Assembly (NCBI GenBank): GCA_947179155.2
Contig: OX359270.1
Location: 4,708,577-4,772,576 of the forward strand
Direction: 5' to 3'
DNA: 64,000 nt
DNA from: Hedera helix
Lineage: Eukaryota; Streptophyta; Magnoliopsida; Apiales; Araliaceae
The translations under genes and the position numbers were made by a program. The notes beneath the pieces are model-generated. The model did no database searches. It was given only the letters and a program-made list of their open reading frames with translations, and had not been told where the DNA came from. Shown piece by piece: positions 1-11,965 of this stretch (its first letter is position 1; each line of letters opens with the position of its first letter).

Positions 1-3000
1 AAAGTTATTTCAACAATGACCACTAGAATCAATGCACAAAATAAAGAAGTGGCAATTGATTATTTAACTGTTGAGTTGTCAAATGGACCATGAACTACTA
101 TTGAGGAAATCAGTAACTTGATTAACCATCTTAGGTTACTATGTCAGAATTGTACTTGAGGGGATCAGCCTTTCGTACCACATGTATATGCATAACATTC
201 ATTCTATGTGTATCATTTGTTTGATACTTAGGTTATTCCCCATTATAGGTTGTTCCTCTCAGTCTAAGAATCCCTACCACTATGGTTTGGATAGCTTTCA
301 AAATAAATTTCACATATGTCTAGCCGAACAAATGGCTTAGACTTCTTCTTTAATCAATTCATAATTCGAGAATGTAATCTGAATTCAAATAATATATACG
401 ATTTACAATAATATTATTATTGAATAACTTGCGATATAATATAAGCTCACGATTTAAGAATTAGCATAATAATATTGAGTAGAGTTAGGAAACTTGCTCA
501 ATACAAATTTGAGTAATGTTAAAGAACTTGTATGTCCGCCGACTTACGGCTAATTCGCTTAATTTAAACTCCTCTTAAAGATCTAACATTAATAACATTA
601 GCCTATCAATTAATACAACATATAATTGTGAACTTTAAACACTTACCTATCCTATTTATCTAGCAAATAATCAATCACATAATACATATAATTTTATATA
701 CTATTATTAATCTTATAAGACAATTAATCTTATCTTAATGATTTAATTAATCAATATTATTCTTCTTAAGTGTTAAACACTTATTAAACCCTTAAACAAT
801 TTATTATAATTGTTTGATTAAATTATTTTTATTTTATTAACTCTATCTTCATTTAATTACTATTTAATATTAGTTAAAGAGTAATTAGTTAATTACCTTC
901 AGTCATTATTTAACAATAGATAATGACTAATTATATTTATTTATTATTTAAAGTTAATTAAATAATAAATAATTAAAGTATTAATCTTATTTGCCTTTAA
1001 TTATCATCATTTATTATTTAATCTTATTTAAAAAATAATTAATTTAGTTTATTAATTTTAATTTTCTTTAATTATTATTAAATGTTAATTAAATATTAAT
1101 TAATTAATTAATTATCCTTACTTATTATTTAATTTTAATTAAATAATAAATAATTAGTTTATTAAATTTAATTTCCTTTAATTATTATTTAATGTTAATT
1201 AAATAATAATTAATTAATTAATTACCATTACTTATTATTTAATCTTAATTAAATAATAAATAATTAGTTTATTAACTTTAATTTCCTTTAATTATTATTT
1301 AATGTTAATTAAATAATTAATTAATTAATTATCCTTTCTTATTATTCAATCTTAATTAAATAATAAATAATTAGTTTATTAACATTAATTTCCTTTAATT
1401 ATTATTTAATGTTAATTAATTAATTATCCTTACTTATTATTTAATTTTAATTAAATAATAAATAATTAGTTTATTAAATTTAATTTCCTTTAATTATTAT
1501 TTAATGTTAATTAAATAATAATTAATTAATTAATTACCATTACTTATTATTTAATCTTAATTAAATAATAAATAATTAGTTTATTAACTTTAATTTCCTT
1601 TAATTATTATTTAATGTTAATTAAATAATTAATTAATTAATTATCCTTTCTTATTATTCAATCTTAATTAAATAATAAATAATTAGTTTATTAACATTAA
1701 TTTCCTTTAATTATTATTTAATGTTAATTAATTAATTATCCTTACTTATTATTTAATCTTAATTAAATAATAAATAATTAGTTTATTAAATTTAATTTCC
1801 TTTAATTATTATTTAAATATAAATTAAATATTAATTAATTAATTAATTATTCTTACTTATTATTTAATCTTAATTAAATAATAAATAATTAGTTTATTAA
1901 CTTTAATTTTCTTTAATTATTATTCAATGTTAATTAAATATTAATTAATTAATTATCCTTAATTATTATTTAATCTTAATTAAATAATAACTGATCAGTT
2001 TAGTTATTAATTAATGGTAATTAAAATTAATTCTCTACTATTAATATTATTTTGTCAATCAATAATTTTTATAAATACCTAATGACATCATAAGTACCAA
2101 AACTATATTTTATAATATTCTTTATTAAATTGCAAACATTTTCTCTTTTGAAACCAAACTCGGAACCGACCCACAAGGAGCCGAACTGGCCCCATCCAAG
2201 AAATCAAAAAAATCGAAAAAAAACGAACAGGTCGATTTTTAAAAAAAAATAGGCAGATTGTTTTTTTTTTCTTCCAGGTTTGGGGTCTCTCACAAGAACT
2301 TGAAAAAAATGAAATCTACAAGTTCAATTAAGCTCTATTAGGTATCGATGGAATCGTATCTTCCCGAACTACATGATTCCATCATTAAAAATCCAATTTT
2401 GATTTGTTTTGATCACTTAAAATGGCCTCAAACTGGACTGTTATGCACAAACCTGAAATCAGTGGGGTGTTTTGGTAGAAAATCATATCTTGCTCATTTT
2501 AAATCTGTTCTTAGTCGTTCCACTTGGAGAATCTACGTATCTTATGGATCTATCACCCGGAGTTGACAGATCATGAATCTGACTCACGGATTGTGAACAG
2601 TAATTTCGGTAGTGGGCTGTTACTTTTATATTTTTCTGGTAAAGTTAGTCTCAAGCTTTTTGCTAAACGATTCATAATAAACAAACATAAATACACATTA
2701 TAAACCCATAAAACTCTTGCTCTACTAAAACATCATGAATCTAAACATTTAGAGTTTATAGATAACTTTTCTACCATAGAAAATTTATATAGAACATAAT
2801 AACTTCAAACTAGGGTTTTAGGGTAGATATTATACCTTTTGCTTTTGATGGATTGTTTTCTTTGCCTTTCAAAGTAGAAGATGAAGTTGTTGGACATTAA
2901 AAGTTTCACCCTTGATGGTTTTAATGCTCTCTAACTACCAAAGGCATAGAGCTTTAATGGCTTTTCTAGGATTTTTTTTCCTTCTCTCACTAAAACTCTC

Positions 3001-3914
3001 TCTATTTTCTCTAGAGAATTTATCTCTAACTTCTCTTGCAACTTTTTCTTGAGAGCTTCTCTCTCTAAAATGCTTACAACTTGAAAAAATGAAGTATTCT
3101 AATGTTGGTCAAAGATGGTCTTATTAAATTAGATCTCATCTTCCAACAATTATACATATAACTATGTATGTATAGATCTATCACCAACTTCATCCAATCC
3201 AAACTTAAATGGAGATTTTTAAAAAAATTTAACCAATCAAATGTGCCACATAAGAGATTACATGGGACCCAAAGGATCCATCTCCTATCCATCCAACACC
3301 TCATCTTTATCCGCCCATTTTTGCTTTATTTTTTTTTATTTGAATTTGGTAGCAACATTGACCACTTGTTGACTTTCACTTAATATAACATTTGGGCTAC
3401 TACATTTAATTTCACTTAGGCTAGGTTAATTAAATCAATGGGCTACTAGCATGACTTGGTATTTAAAACAAGTATTGGGCTAAATTAATTAAATTACATT
3501 ATCATACATTATTGTCTCCAAATTCATTACATAATTAAATACTTGGGTCTGTTTAATTCACTTACTAAGTTAGTCCATTAGTAATTAATTACATACATGG
3601 ATTATTAAATAAATTCATCTAGTTTAACACATTGTTACATATTTAATATTCACATTAATTATATAATCAAATTAGACTTGTCATATTCAAGATTAATTGA
3701 ATATTTAATTAGGGTTCCTCACAAAATAATTTTAGGTTAGTCCGTTAATTTAATTAATCCATTAATCGGACTTCCTTTACTAAAATTAACTGAATAGTCA
3801 ACAATCAAATTACTATATAAAGGTTTAAATTAAATCACACAATAACTCATTTAATTGGAATTTAATTTTTCAATTTTATTTATAATGTAATTCAAAATTC
3901 TTGGTCCTTACAGA
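1..3914 (-). mobile_element. Long LTR of a retrotransposon, left end outside the window
   Basis: The sequence ends at 3914 with a terminus (GGTCCTTACA) like the ends of the other long LTRs at 13213, 31354 and 59664. It also shares their internal layout: an AT-rich tandem array, then a CT-rich block, then the terminus. A block near 160-330 aligns with 28430-28660 and, inverted, with 3915-4054. The sibling copies carry a TATA box on the minus strand, so I assign this copy to the minus strand by analogy. The start lies left of the window, so its target duplication cannot be tested; the candidate right flank is GATAT. No coding capacity is seen; the 72-codon frame at 2348 has no recognisable features. 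Confidence 0.6.
1010..1990. repeat. AT-rich tandem array with a 312-bp higher-order period
   Basis: Monomers of roughly 104 bp, built of ATTATTTAAT / TTAATTAAATAATAAATAATTAG / TTTCCTTTAATT blocks, are repeated head to tail. Three successive, slightly different monomers form a 312-bp unit. The marker ATTATCCTTA recurs at 1111, 1423 and 1735, exactly 312 bp apart. The units look almost identical, which suggests recent amplification. The array sits inside the long LTR. Confidence 0.75.
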
Positions 3915-4054
3915 TATACCTTGTTATAAAAACTATCCAAACTTATTGTTGGGCGGATTCTTGTACTGAGATGAACAACCCATAATGTGGAAGAACCTAA
4001 GTATTAGATAAACGATACATGCAGAATAAATGTTATGCATATACATATGGTACG
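3915..4054 (+). mobile_element. Left fragment of the outer long LTR (continues at 13214)
   Basis: This 140-bp stretch is an inverted homologue of about 160-300. It is separated from its continuation (13214-13801) by the LTR inserted at 4055-13213. Its last five bases, GTACG (4050-4054), are repeated at 13214-13218 as the target-site duplication. Confidence 0.65.
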
Positions 4055-5179
4055 TGTAACGTCCCCAAATTCGGGTCATTTGAACCTCGAATCTGGTTCG
4101 CCACTGTACAACATTTTCCTTATCATTCATGACTTACAACAATAATCTAATTGCTAAATAATCATTTATTTAAAACTTTACAACATCTCTTTCTATTCCA
4201 AAATCGTAATCTTTACAAATTCCTAGTATGTCTCAATATCATACCTGATACAAGTTCATTCTATTACAATCAATTTAAGTATTTAAACACTCACAATACA
4301 TAATAACCATTTTTTTATTTACACAATCATTTTACCTGTCCAATTCGGACTCATAACAACAATAGTCGTTTAGACTTTCAGTAGAAGTAAAACGCATTTC
4401 TGATCATTAATCTTTAATGAAATCTTCGGATATCTTGCACTTATCTGAAAGTTTTAGTTTTATATCAAGAGTGAGCACAACGGCTTAGCAAGTCTAACAG
4501 TTACACATTACACATTGCATGTTTCACATACTAAACATACTATGCATTTTATACTTACATAATACTTTTCATGCTTTTCATTTTATGAATGTTTTATACT
4601 TCTTATGCATCACATAAAATAAATAACTCGCCTCTAGTAAATCATGCTTCATATTTTGTACATATTTCACATTTAATCATACCTCATGCTTTTCACATAA
4701 CACAAATATCAGCAATATATCTCCATATCAATAATTTAATATCACATTATAGCATAACAATGTACATAAAAGCAAGTTTTGAAAAACTTGTTTGGTTCGC
4801 TTCTACCATTTACACTTATTTTACGTCTTTCGTTCAACCTATAATTTATATATGAAATTGACATCATCATTAGTTATAATGACTATTACTTAGTCTTTAT
4901 ATAAGACTCTAACTTTAAAATATTAGCTTTTAAGATGTCCGACAAATGAACCATTAAGTTCTGGACAAAAACCCTAGCCCAAAATATAGTTTGGACATGT
5001 TGGGTATGCTTAACCAACTTACGTCTTCACTATTCATTCTTCGTACGACCTACTTTTAATAAGTTGTCTAAATTAGTCACAAATTGACTATCTACATTAG
5101 TTTAATTCAATTAAACTTTCTTCTTTTACATAACTTAATGATTTGGACATTAAATAATGTACCAAATACCTCAAAATAT

Positions 5180-5440
5180 TATCTACATTTGATAATATAC
5201 AACTACATTTAAATATTATTAACCATTTAATAATATTTTAATTTTTTACTAATATTATTCACTATTTAATAATATTTTAATCACTTATTAATATTATTAA
5301 CCATTTAATAATATTTTAATCATCTATTAATGTTATTAATCATTTAATAACCTTTTAAATTATTTACTAATATTATTAATAATTTAATAACATTTTAATC
5401 ACATACTAATATTATTCACCAATTAATAATATTTTAATAT
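5180..5440. repeat. AT-rich short tandem array inside the solo LTR
   Basis: About six copies of a unit near 40 bp (TAATATTATTAACCATTTAATAATATTTTAATC type) run head to tail. The same monomer type forms the larger array at 29060-29660, which supports common ancestry of the two LTRs. Confidence 0.6.
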
Positions 5441-6291
5441 TCTTCAAACAATACCAATAATTACCTTTTTAATTGTGTTAACCTTAGTCTTTATTTTAAA
5501 CATGTAGCTACCATTTAGTCACTAATAGACTCTATATATATTGGTTTAGTATTCAAACACATTCATTTTATACTTATTTTAACTTAATTTTTCAAAGAAA
5601 ACCCGACTCGAATCGACCTGACCCGGACCAAAAATAACTTAAACTTTCTGTCTTCAAAGCCGGGGAGCTCAGAATAGGCTTAAGTTGGACGTCGGGGCGC
5701 TCAAAGCAGAAAGTCAAACCTTAAATTGGATTGCCCGACCCCCAGTCACTCCAACAGCCATAATTTTCTCATTTTAAAATATTTTAGGGTGATTCTTGAG
5801 TCCATTCTCATCAGAATTTGCCCCTCTACAACTTCTCCTTAGGTCAAAAATCCAAATTCCAAATTAAAATAGGCTTAAAATCTCTTACAAAGACTGAATA
5901 AAAACTAGCTTCATAAATCCTTGGTTCAATTGGTTCAAACATGATGCTACAAGCATTATTTACTAGACCATCATGTTTTATGACTCTACATACGTCATAC
6001 ACATATCATACATTATATATAACCTCTCTAGTCCAAACATTTAACAATATAAAATAAAAAGATCAAGGTTAAGAAAACTTTTAACCTTCTAAGTGATCTT
6101 CTTCTTGCTAGAGCTTTGCTAGGACTCCTCATCTTTCTTCTTCTTCCACCCGAAATGACTAACACTCTTGGTAGATCTCTTTAACACTCTCAAATGAGCT
6201 CTCACTTCTCTCTGAAATACTTCTCTCTCTCTCTCTATAACTTGGTGAAATGAACAAATGACCAACTTTTGTCAGACTTGGTGATGAGTTC

Positions 6292-6299
6292 TATTTATA
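6292..6299 (-). promoter_or_regulatory. TATA box of the solo LTR
   Basis: TATAAATA on the minus strand. The same 10-mer CTATTTATAG occurs at the equivalent place in the copy at 58531-58540, and CTATTTATAGCA at 30667 in the third. In all three a CT-rich stretch, read as the 5' leader on the minus strand, lies toward lower coordinates. Confidence 0.6.
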
Positions 6300-7108
6300 G
6301 AACTTAACTAACCTCACTTATCATCCACTAATCAACTAACATAGGTGAATTAAAGGGTTAATCCATGCGTACTATTTTAGTGAATGACTACTTGATTGAC
6401 TTGGTGATTGACCACCAAGAATGACAATTTGATTGATTAGGGTGGTTGGGTAGTTGGTGAGCAAATCACCCAATACTTAACCCACATGTGGTTAACTATC
6501 TAACTCTCCATAAGACCTAGGGTTAAAGTACTACACTTAACATTGGTCACTCAAATACCCAACATTGGTTCAAGCTCATCTTACTTATATAGTTATATAT
6601 TTATACATTTCACAACAATTAATCACAATGTGGTTAACTCTCTACATTCAAGTATATATATATATTTAATATATTTATATATTTACTAACACTTGACTCT
6701 AGCATTGGTTAAGGTTTTATTTTTATTACCACTTAGGGTTAACAACTAACCCAACAATGATTAGTTCTCTACAAACATAAATTCATAAGAATTGACCATC
6801 TTGATTGACTAGGGTTGGTGATAGACAAGCTTTCTTATTACTCAAAGTTAATTTATTTAACCAACATTGGTTAATTCTCTACCAATTCATATACTTACAA
6901 CATGTATATCTCTACATATTCACCAATAACCTTTTATTTAAATTACATCCTAGCATGAATTAAAGGAATTGACAAAGTGAATGACCATTTTAAATGGAAT
7001 ACAAGCAACATGCAAACTACACTCAATCCCCAAGTAGGACCCCATATTTGGTCAACACTCCACCATTTTTTCTTTATTTTTATTATATATACGTATATAT
7101 ACAATACT

Positions 7109-8109
7109 TGGGGAGCTGTCGCAGGCACCCAAAAATAAAACCTTACTTTGAACAATATTAATGTAGTAGTGAAAGTAAGAGTCGAACCCACAGAGAGCGA
7201 ATTGTTTTAATAAATCTAATGTTTTCAAGAATATCTAATTAAATGGGGGATTTGTAATTATTAATTGACTAATTAAAATTCAAACAAATAAATAAAACTA
7301 AATAATAAATAATAAAGATGAGAAAAATCAATTAAAACAAACTTCAGTTCCTTAGTTCAGTATCCCCTTCTTTTAATCAACAAATTAATCAAGTTATTAT
7401 TATCTTTTCCTTCAATTGAAATTAATAATCCTAGATAACCGACAATCGTCAAGCTACCCGAAATCCTCCTTAAATTATAAATCTAATGCAGCAATCGCTC
7501 ACAAAAGACCCTAACTATCATACAACCTAGAACTATCAGTCTAGATTTAATATAACAGTTGCATTAAAAATTAGAGAATTAGATTATTCCAAGCAACAAT
7601 CTCAACATCGCGGACTATTTAACTTGCCATCGTTTCTACTCCCACGCGCGCTGCTTTGTCCGCTTCTCCGCGTATTGCACGGTCGGTTTCCATTAATCGC
7701 TAAAACAGCGTCGTTTTGTTTTCGGTGCTGAGGCCGCCTATACGCGCGCATTGCGCGGCTGAACTTTCGGTATTTACGGTTCTGCCCCTCCGCGTTTCAG
7801 CTTATTACAGTTTTGCCCTTCCACCTTTAATTTCCTACAAAATAAAATATAAACTAATTAAAAATAATATAAAAATACTAAAAATCCTAAAAACACATAA
7901 TAATAAATAAAAACCTAAAATAAATAAAAACACATAAATAAAAAGAAATATAAAAACACTATAAAATTACCTAAATTAACATAAATTAACTAAAATCCTA
8001 TAAAACCTATTAAAATCAAAATACGCTAAATAATTAAACATTTAAGCACACAATAAATATAAAAACTAAGTATTAGGGAATAAAAATATCGTATAATTTA
8101 ACTCTATCA
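7109..8109 (-). repeat. 3' LTR (1001 bp, internally deleted)
   Basis: Collinear with 10637-12311 except for one missing block of 674 bp, corresponding to about 11160-11833, at the junction GCCATC|GTTTCTAC near 7630. The missing block contains the TATA box of the other LTR. A purine-rich tract on the minus strand (complement of the CCCCCAC stretch from 8113) adjoins it as the candidate polypurine tract. Confidence 0.85.
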
Positions 8110-9551
8110 AATACCCCCACACTTAGCTTTTGCTCGTCCTCGGGCAAAACAAAAATAAAAATAAACAAAAATAAAATAAATCTAACTAGCCCAACAGACT
8201 AAAGCGACTCAACTAACTCGACTTTTTACATGAGTAATAAATTAATATGAACTTCACATCAACCTCAAAGATTTTTTTAAATAATAACTCATAGAAAGTT
8301 TCAAAATCATGCAAAATTTAGAACTTTAACATATTTATTAATCTTACTCTACTCAATATCTTTTGTGTGTGTGTGAATCCAAATGTATCAAGCTAATCAA
8401 AACTCAGATAAGTTTAGGTTATTAATTACCTTATAAAAGATATATAACAAAACTCAATATATTTATTTTTCACATCACTCTTTGCTAATATAGACAAATA
8501 TAAATCAGAAGATCAAAAGGTTTCAAGTAATTATATACACTAGGATTAATATGCATTTTTTTTCAAATTTTTTTTTCATTTTTTTTTCTTTTAATGGGTG
8601 CATTTTATGCTCCATCCCATTTTTTTTCTTTTTTCATTTTTTTCACGGTGAGTGCATTTTACGCTCCATCTCACCAGCGAGTGCGTTTTACGCTCCATCT
8701 CGCTTTTTCATGTGTTTATGAGTGAGTGCGTTTTACGCTCCATCTCAACCCACCACATAATTTTTTTCAATAATAATCCTAGAAAAATTACCTAAATCAT
8801 CTCTTCCAAATTATATTTTGTCTTATATTTCACTTCAAATAATGATCAAATAAAATATAGAGTTCAAAAATATCTTTCATAAGCATTTAACCATTTAAAA
8901 TTTCTCTAAATTAAAACTAGTTCAAACAAATGGATATAAGTGCATAAAAATTTAAAAAATCTCAAATACAGTAATAATCAATAAAAAGTCAAAATCCAGA
9001 CTAAGCAAAAATTTATCATTTTTTCAAGAGTTATTAAATAAAAATCAAAATTTTATCATTGGCTAAAAATTTAAAATTCAATTAACTCATTGCTCAAGTG
9101 ACACGTCCTAAAAATAAAATAAAATAAACTATCTCATTTTCGTAGGAAACACGGTTACACTTAGCATGTGCAACAAGCCTTTAAACCCCAAGGTTACCCC
9201 AAGTGGACGAGTTTTGTCTCGTGAGAGTTTGTAGTAAATATACCCACAAAATTCAAAAATTTAACATTTTTTTGTTTTTTTTTAAAAAAAAATTCCCTAA
9301 AAATAAAACAAATTTTTTTTTTTAAATATAAATAAATAAATAAAACAAATTTCCTAAAAATAAAACAAATATCCTAAATCCCTTCCCCCACACTTAAAAT
9401 TTACATTGTCCCCAATGTAAACTATAATGCAAAGAAATAGGCACAAATAACTATTAAAAAAAAAATGAAAGAAATGCAAATCTGATTTCTTGGGTTGCCT
9501 CCCAAGCACCGCCTTTGTTTATTGTCATTGGCTCGACAACAGGCCAAACCA
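8110..9551 (-). other. Non-coding 3' interior of the gypsy element
   Basis: AT-rich sequence between the gag-like ORF and the 3' LTR with no ORF of note. Its only structured part is the hairpin array at 8593-8747. A second C-rich tract near 9384 resembles the polypurine-tract complement at 8113 and may be a central copy of it. Confidence 0.5.
8593..8747 (-). repeat. Four stem-loops with a shared loop and co-varying stems
   Basis: The 17-base core TGCGTTTTACGCTCCAT (or a variant) occurs four times: 8599-8615, 8653-8669, 8682-8698 and 8727-8743. Each is flanked by a different but self-complementary pair: AATGGG/CCCATT, GGTGAG/CTCACC, AGCGAG/CTCGCT and TGAG/CTCA. The core has its own small stem, GCGT/ACGC around TTT. 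The stems differ between copies yet still pair. The array lies between the gag-like ORF and the 3' LTR. Confidence 0.75.
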
Positions 9552-10529
9552 CTACGTCACTCCAATCTCATGTATGTTGCGTACTTCATCCATCACAACA
9601 TTCCTCATAGGCAGATTACATCTCGTCTTTGCATGATATGATTGTTCTGGAATGAAATCCTGCAAAATAAAAGGTAAAAATTTATTTTTAGTAACAGGTA
9701 ATGGAATGAAAAGTTCTGCAAATTTATTTAAAATCAATGGCAAAGAATTTAATGAATCTGTAGCCCTCTTCAAATCTTGTTTCGGCTTAATTTCTTCTTC
9801 TTCTTTTGTCAATCCCAAGCTATGAGTAATGGCCTCTTCCAAATTTTTCTTTGCATTGTCTAACGTTTCTGGAGTTCCCTCATCTTTACCACTGCTCAAC
9901 ACAATTTCATTGTCATCCTCCTCGTACTCCACCATTGTGTGAGATGGTAATTCGTCAACACTTTGCACCTCCAATTGACTGACTGCAATTTTCAGTTGTT
10001 CCACTTGAATACTTATACGCTGAATATTCTCATTTGTTTCCTGTTGAAATTGCAAAGCAACAGTCATAAAATGTTTAGACATATTTTCTAAAGATAAATT
10101 AGCGTTAGAAGATTGGTCCTGTTCTTGATCGTTGGGATATGTTTGATTGAACTGCTGGTAATCTGGCCAATGTTTACTTGCAGGTTGGTGCACTTGTGGA
10201 TTCCCATAGCTGAAATTTGGACGATCCCACCATTCTGAGTAGAACGTGTTTGAATAGGGATCATAGTTCCCTTGCGGTCCAAGAAAATCATCTGCATCAT
10301 TTACTTGTCCATAGAACTCCTTTCGAAACATTGGACACAACTCCGTTGGATGTCCTACTATAGAACAATTCCTACAAGCCTTCATTGGTTGTCCTCTACC
10401 TGCAGCCCAGACATAGATAACAGAAGTCAGTTCATCAACTTGTTGTTGAAGAGAAGAAATTTTTACCGCATTGAAATAATCATCGTCTTGGTTCCAAGCC
10501 ATGATTTTCTCCTTCACCTGCACACTCAA
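9552..10529 (-). CDS. Gag-like protein with one zinc knuckle
   Basis: An uninterrupted 325-codon frame starts 85 bases inside the primer site on the element's coding strand. Residues 52-65 form a CX2CX4HX4C zinc knuckle (CRNCSIVGHPTELC). Next comes an Asn/Gln/Tyr-rich stretch typical of Athila gag C-terminal regions, then a predicted coiled-coil-prone segment around residues 150-190 and an acidic tract. The N-terminal capsid-like gag domain expected before a zinc knuckle is absent, so only the nucleocapsid half is kept. In the family gag packages element RNA; here the product could at most bind RNA. The start is the first ATG; a second Met follows at residue 10. No pol frame follows. The intact frame in a decaying element suggests recent activity or selection, but that is inference. 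Confidence 0.7.
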   Translation of the reverse strand: MSVQVKEKIMAWNQDDDYFNAVKISSLQQQVDELTSVIYVWAAGRGQPMKACRNCSIVGHPTELCPMFRKEFYGQVNDADDFLGPQGNYDPYSNTFYSEWWDRPNFSYGNPQVHQPASKHWPDYQQFNQTYPNDQEQDQSSNANLSLENMSKHFMTVALQFQQETNENIQRISIQVEQLKIAVSQLEVQSVDELPSHTMVEYEEDDNEIVLSSGKDEGTPETLDNAKKNLEEAITHSLGLTKEEEEIKPKQDLKRATDSLNSLPLILNKFAELFIPLPVTKNKFLPFILQDFIPEQSYHAKTRCNLPMRNVVMDEVRNIHEIGVT

Positions 10530-10613
10530 TTAAACTATGAAAAACAAAAATAAATAAATAAACTAGAAAAATAAAACTACAAAGAAAACAAAGAATAAAT
10601 TAAAGCAAAACAC

Positions 10614-10631
10614 TCCCCGGCAACGGCGCCA
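10614..10631 (-). other. Primer-binding site, tRNA-Asp type
   Basis: On the minus strand this reads TGGCGCCGTTGCCGGGGA, five bases downstream of the 5' LTR end. This sequence is the usual primer site of Athila-type gypsy elements, matching the 3' end of tRNA-Asp. It fixes the element's orientation. Confidence 0.85.
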
Positions 10632-11553
10632 AAATTTGGGGAGCTGTCGCAGGCACCCAAAAATAAAACCTTACTTTGAACAATATTAATGTAGTAGTGA
10701 AAGTAAGAGTCGAACCCACAGAGAGCGAATTGTTTTAATAAATCTAATGTTTTCAAGAATATCTAATTAAATGGGGGATTTGTAATTATTAATTGACTAA
10801 TTAAAATTCAAACAAATAAATAAAACTAAATAATAAATAATAAAGATGAGAAAAATCAATTAAAACGAACTTCAGTTCCTTAGTTCAGTATCCCCTTCTT
10901 TTAATCAACAAATTAATCAAGTTATTATTATCTTTTCCTTCAATTGAAATTAATAATCTTAGATAACCGACAATCGCCAAGCTACTCGAAATCCTCCTTA
11001 AATTATAAATCTAATGCAGCAATCGCTCACAAAAGACCCTAACTATCATACAACCTAAAACTATCAGTCTAGATTTAATATAACAGTTGCATTAAAAATT
11101 AGAGAATTAGATTATTCCAAGCAACAATCTCAACATCGCGGACTATTTAACTTGCCATCTTGATAACCATAATAATATTCAAAAGTTTGTCCACAATCAA
11201 ATATTATTAATTGCTACTTATGATCAGATAAAATATCGTTTGCTTAATATCAAATCTTAATCTAGCATATGACAAAAACTTAATTAATTCAACTGGCCAA
11301 ATCAAATTAATCAAATAAATATCATCTAATTAATTAAAACAGATCATCAAAATAAATCTCATGCATGAAGGAATATATAATAAAACTCAATTAAAACATT
11401 AATTAAAAATAAGGTTCAACATCCCTTTGGAACTGAAAAATAAAATTAATCAAACATAATAAAAATAATACCTACTAGTTGAAAAACTCTCTCCAAGAAA
11501 TTAGGAGAAAGATCTCCCAAAAACTTACAATCCATAATGAGAGATTGACCCTC

Positions 11554-11561
11554 TATTTATA
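11554..11561 (-). promoter_or_regulatory. TATA box of the gypsy 5' LTR
   Basis: TATAAATA on the minus strand, in a GCCTATAAATAGAGGG context, inside the block missing from the 3' LTR. It is the likely core promoter of the element. Confidence 0.6.
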
Positions 11562-11789
11562 GGCCTCTAACTTGTCCAAACCCTAATAGGATTTACAATT
11601 TAAAATAAAAGAAAAAGAAAAATAATTATTATCCTAACCCTAGTTGGAATTAAAATCCAATTTGGAATCAAAAAGTAGCAAAAATCTAAAATAATCCCGT
11701 TTTCCAGCATTAATAGCAAGCCAAACGCGTCATAAGCCTCAACAGTTGACCGGTCAACGCGGAAACCGCGCGTAGTGACGTCATCGCCC

Positions 11790-11965
11790 AGGCCGCGCAT
11801 TGCGCGGCCGCCTATCTGCTTCCAAACGACGTCGTTTCTACTCCCGCGCGCGCTGCTTTGTCCGCTTCTCCGCGCATTGCGCGGTCGGTTTCCATTAATC
11901 GCTAAAACGGCGTCGTTTTGTTTCCGGTGCTGAGGCCGCCTATACGCGCGCATTGCGCGGCTGAA
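11790..11965. repeat. GC-rich palindrome cluster in the 5' LTR
   Basis: Three copies of CGCGCATTGCGCGG (near 11795, 11871 and 11944) lie in an otherwise AT-rich LTR; each forms a short hairpin (CGCG..CGCG type). The 3' LTR keeps two; one of them reads CGCGTATTGCACGG (near 7668), consistent with deamination at CpG sites. Confidence 0.6.

Noticed and set aside
11600..11953. 117-codon minus-strand frame rich in Arg
   Set aside because: It lies in the LTR's GC-rich palindromes and is absent from the other LTR because of the deletion.
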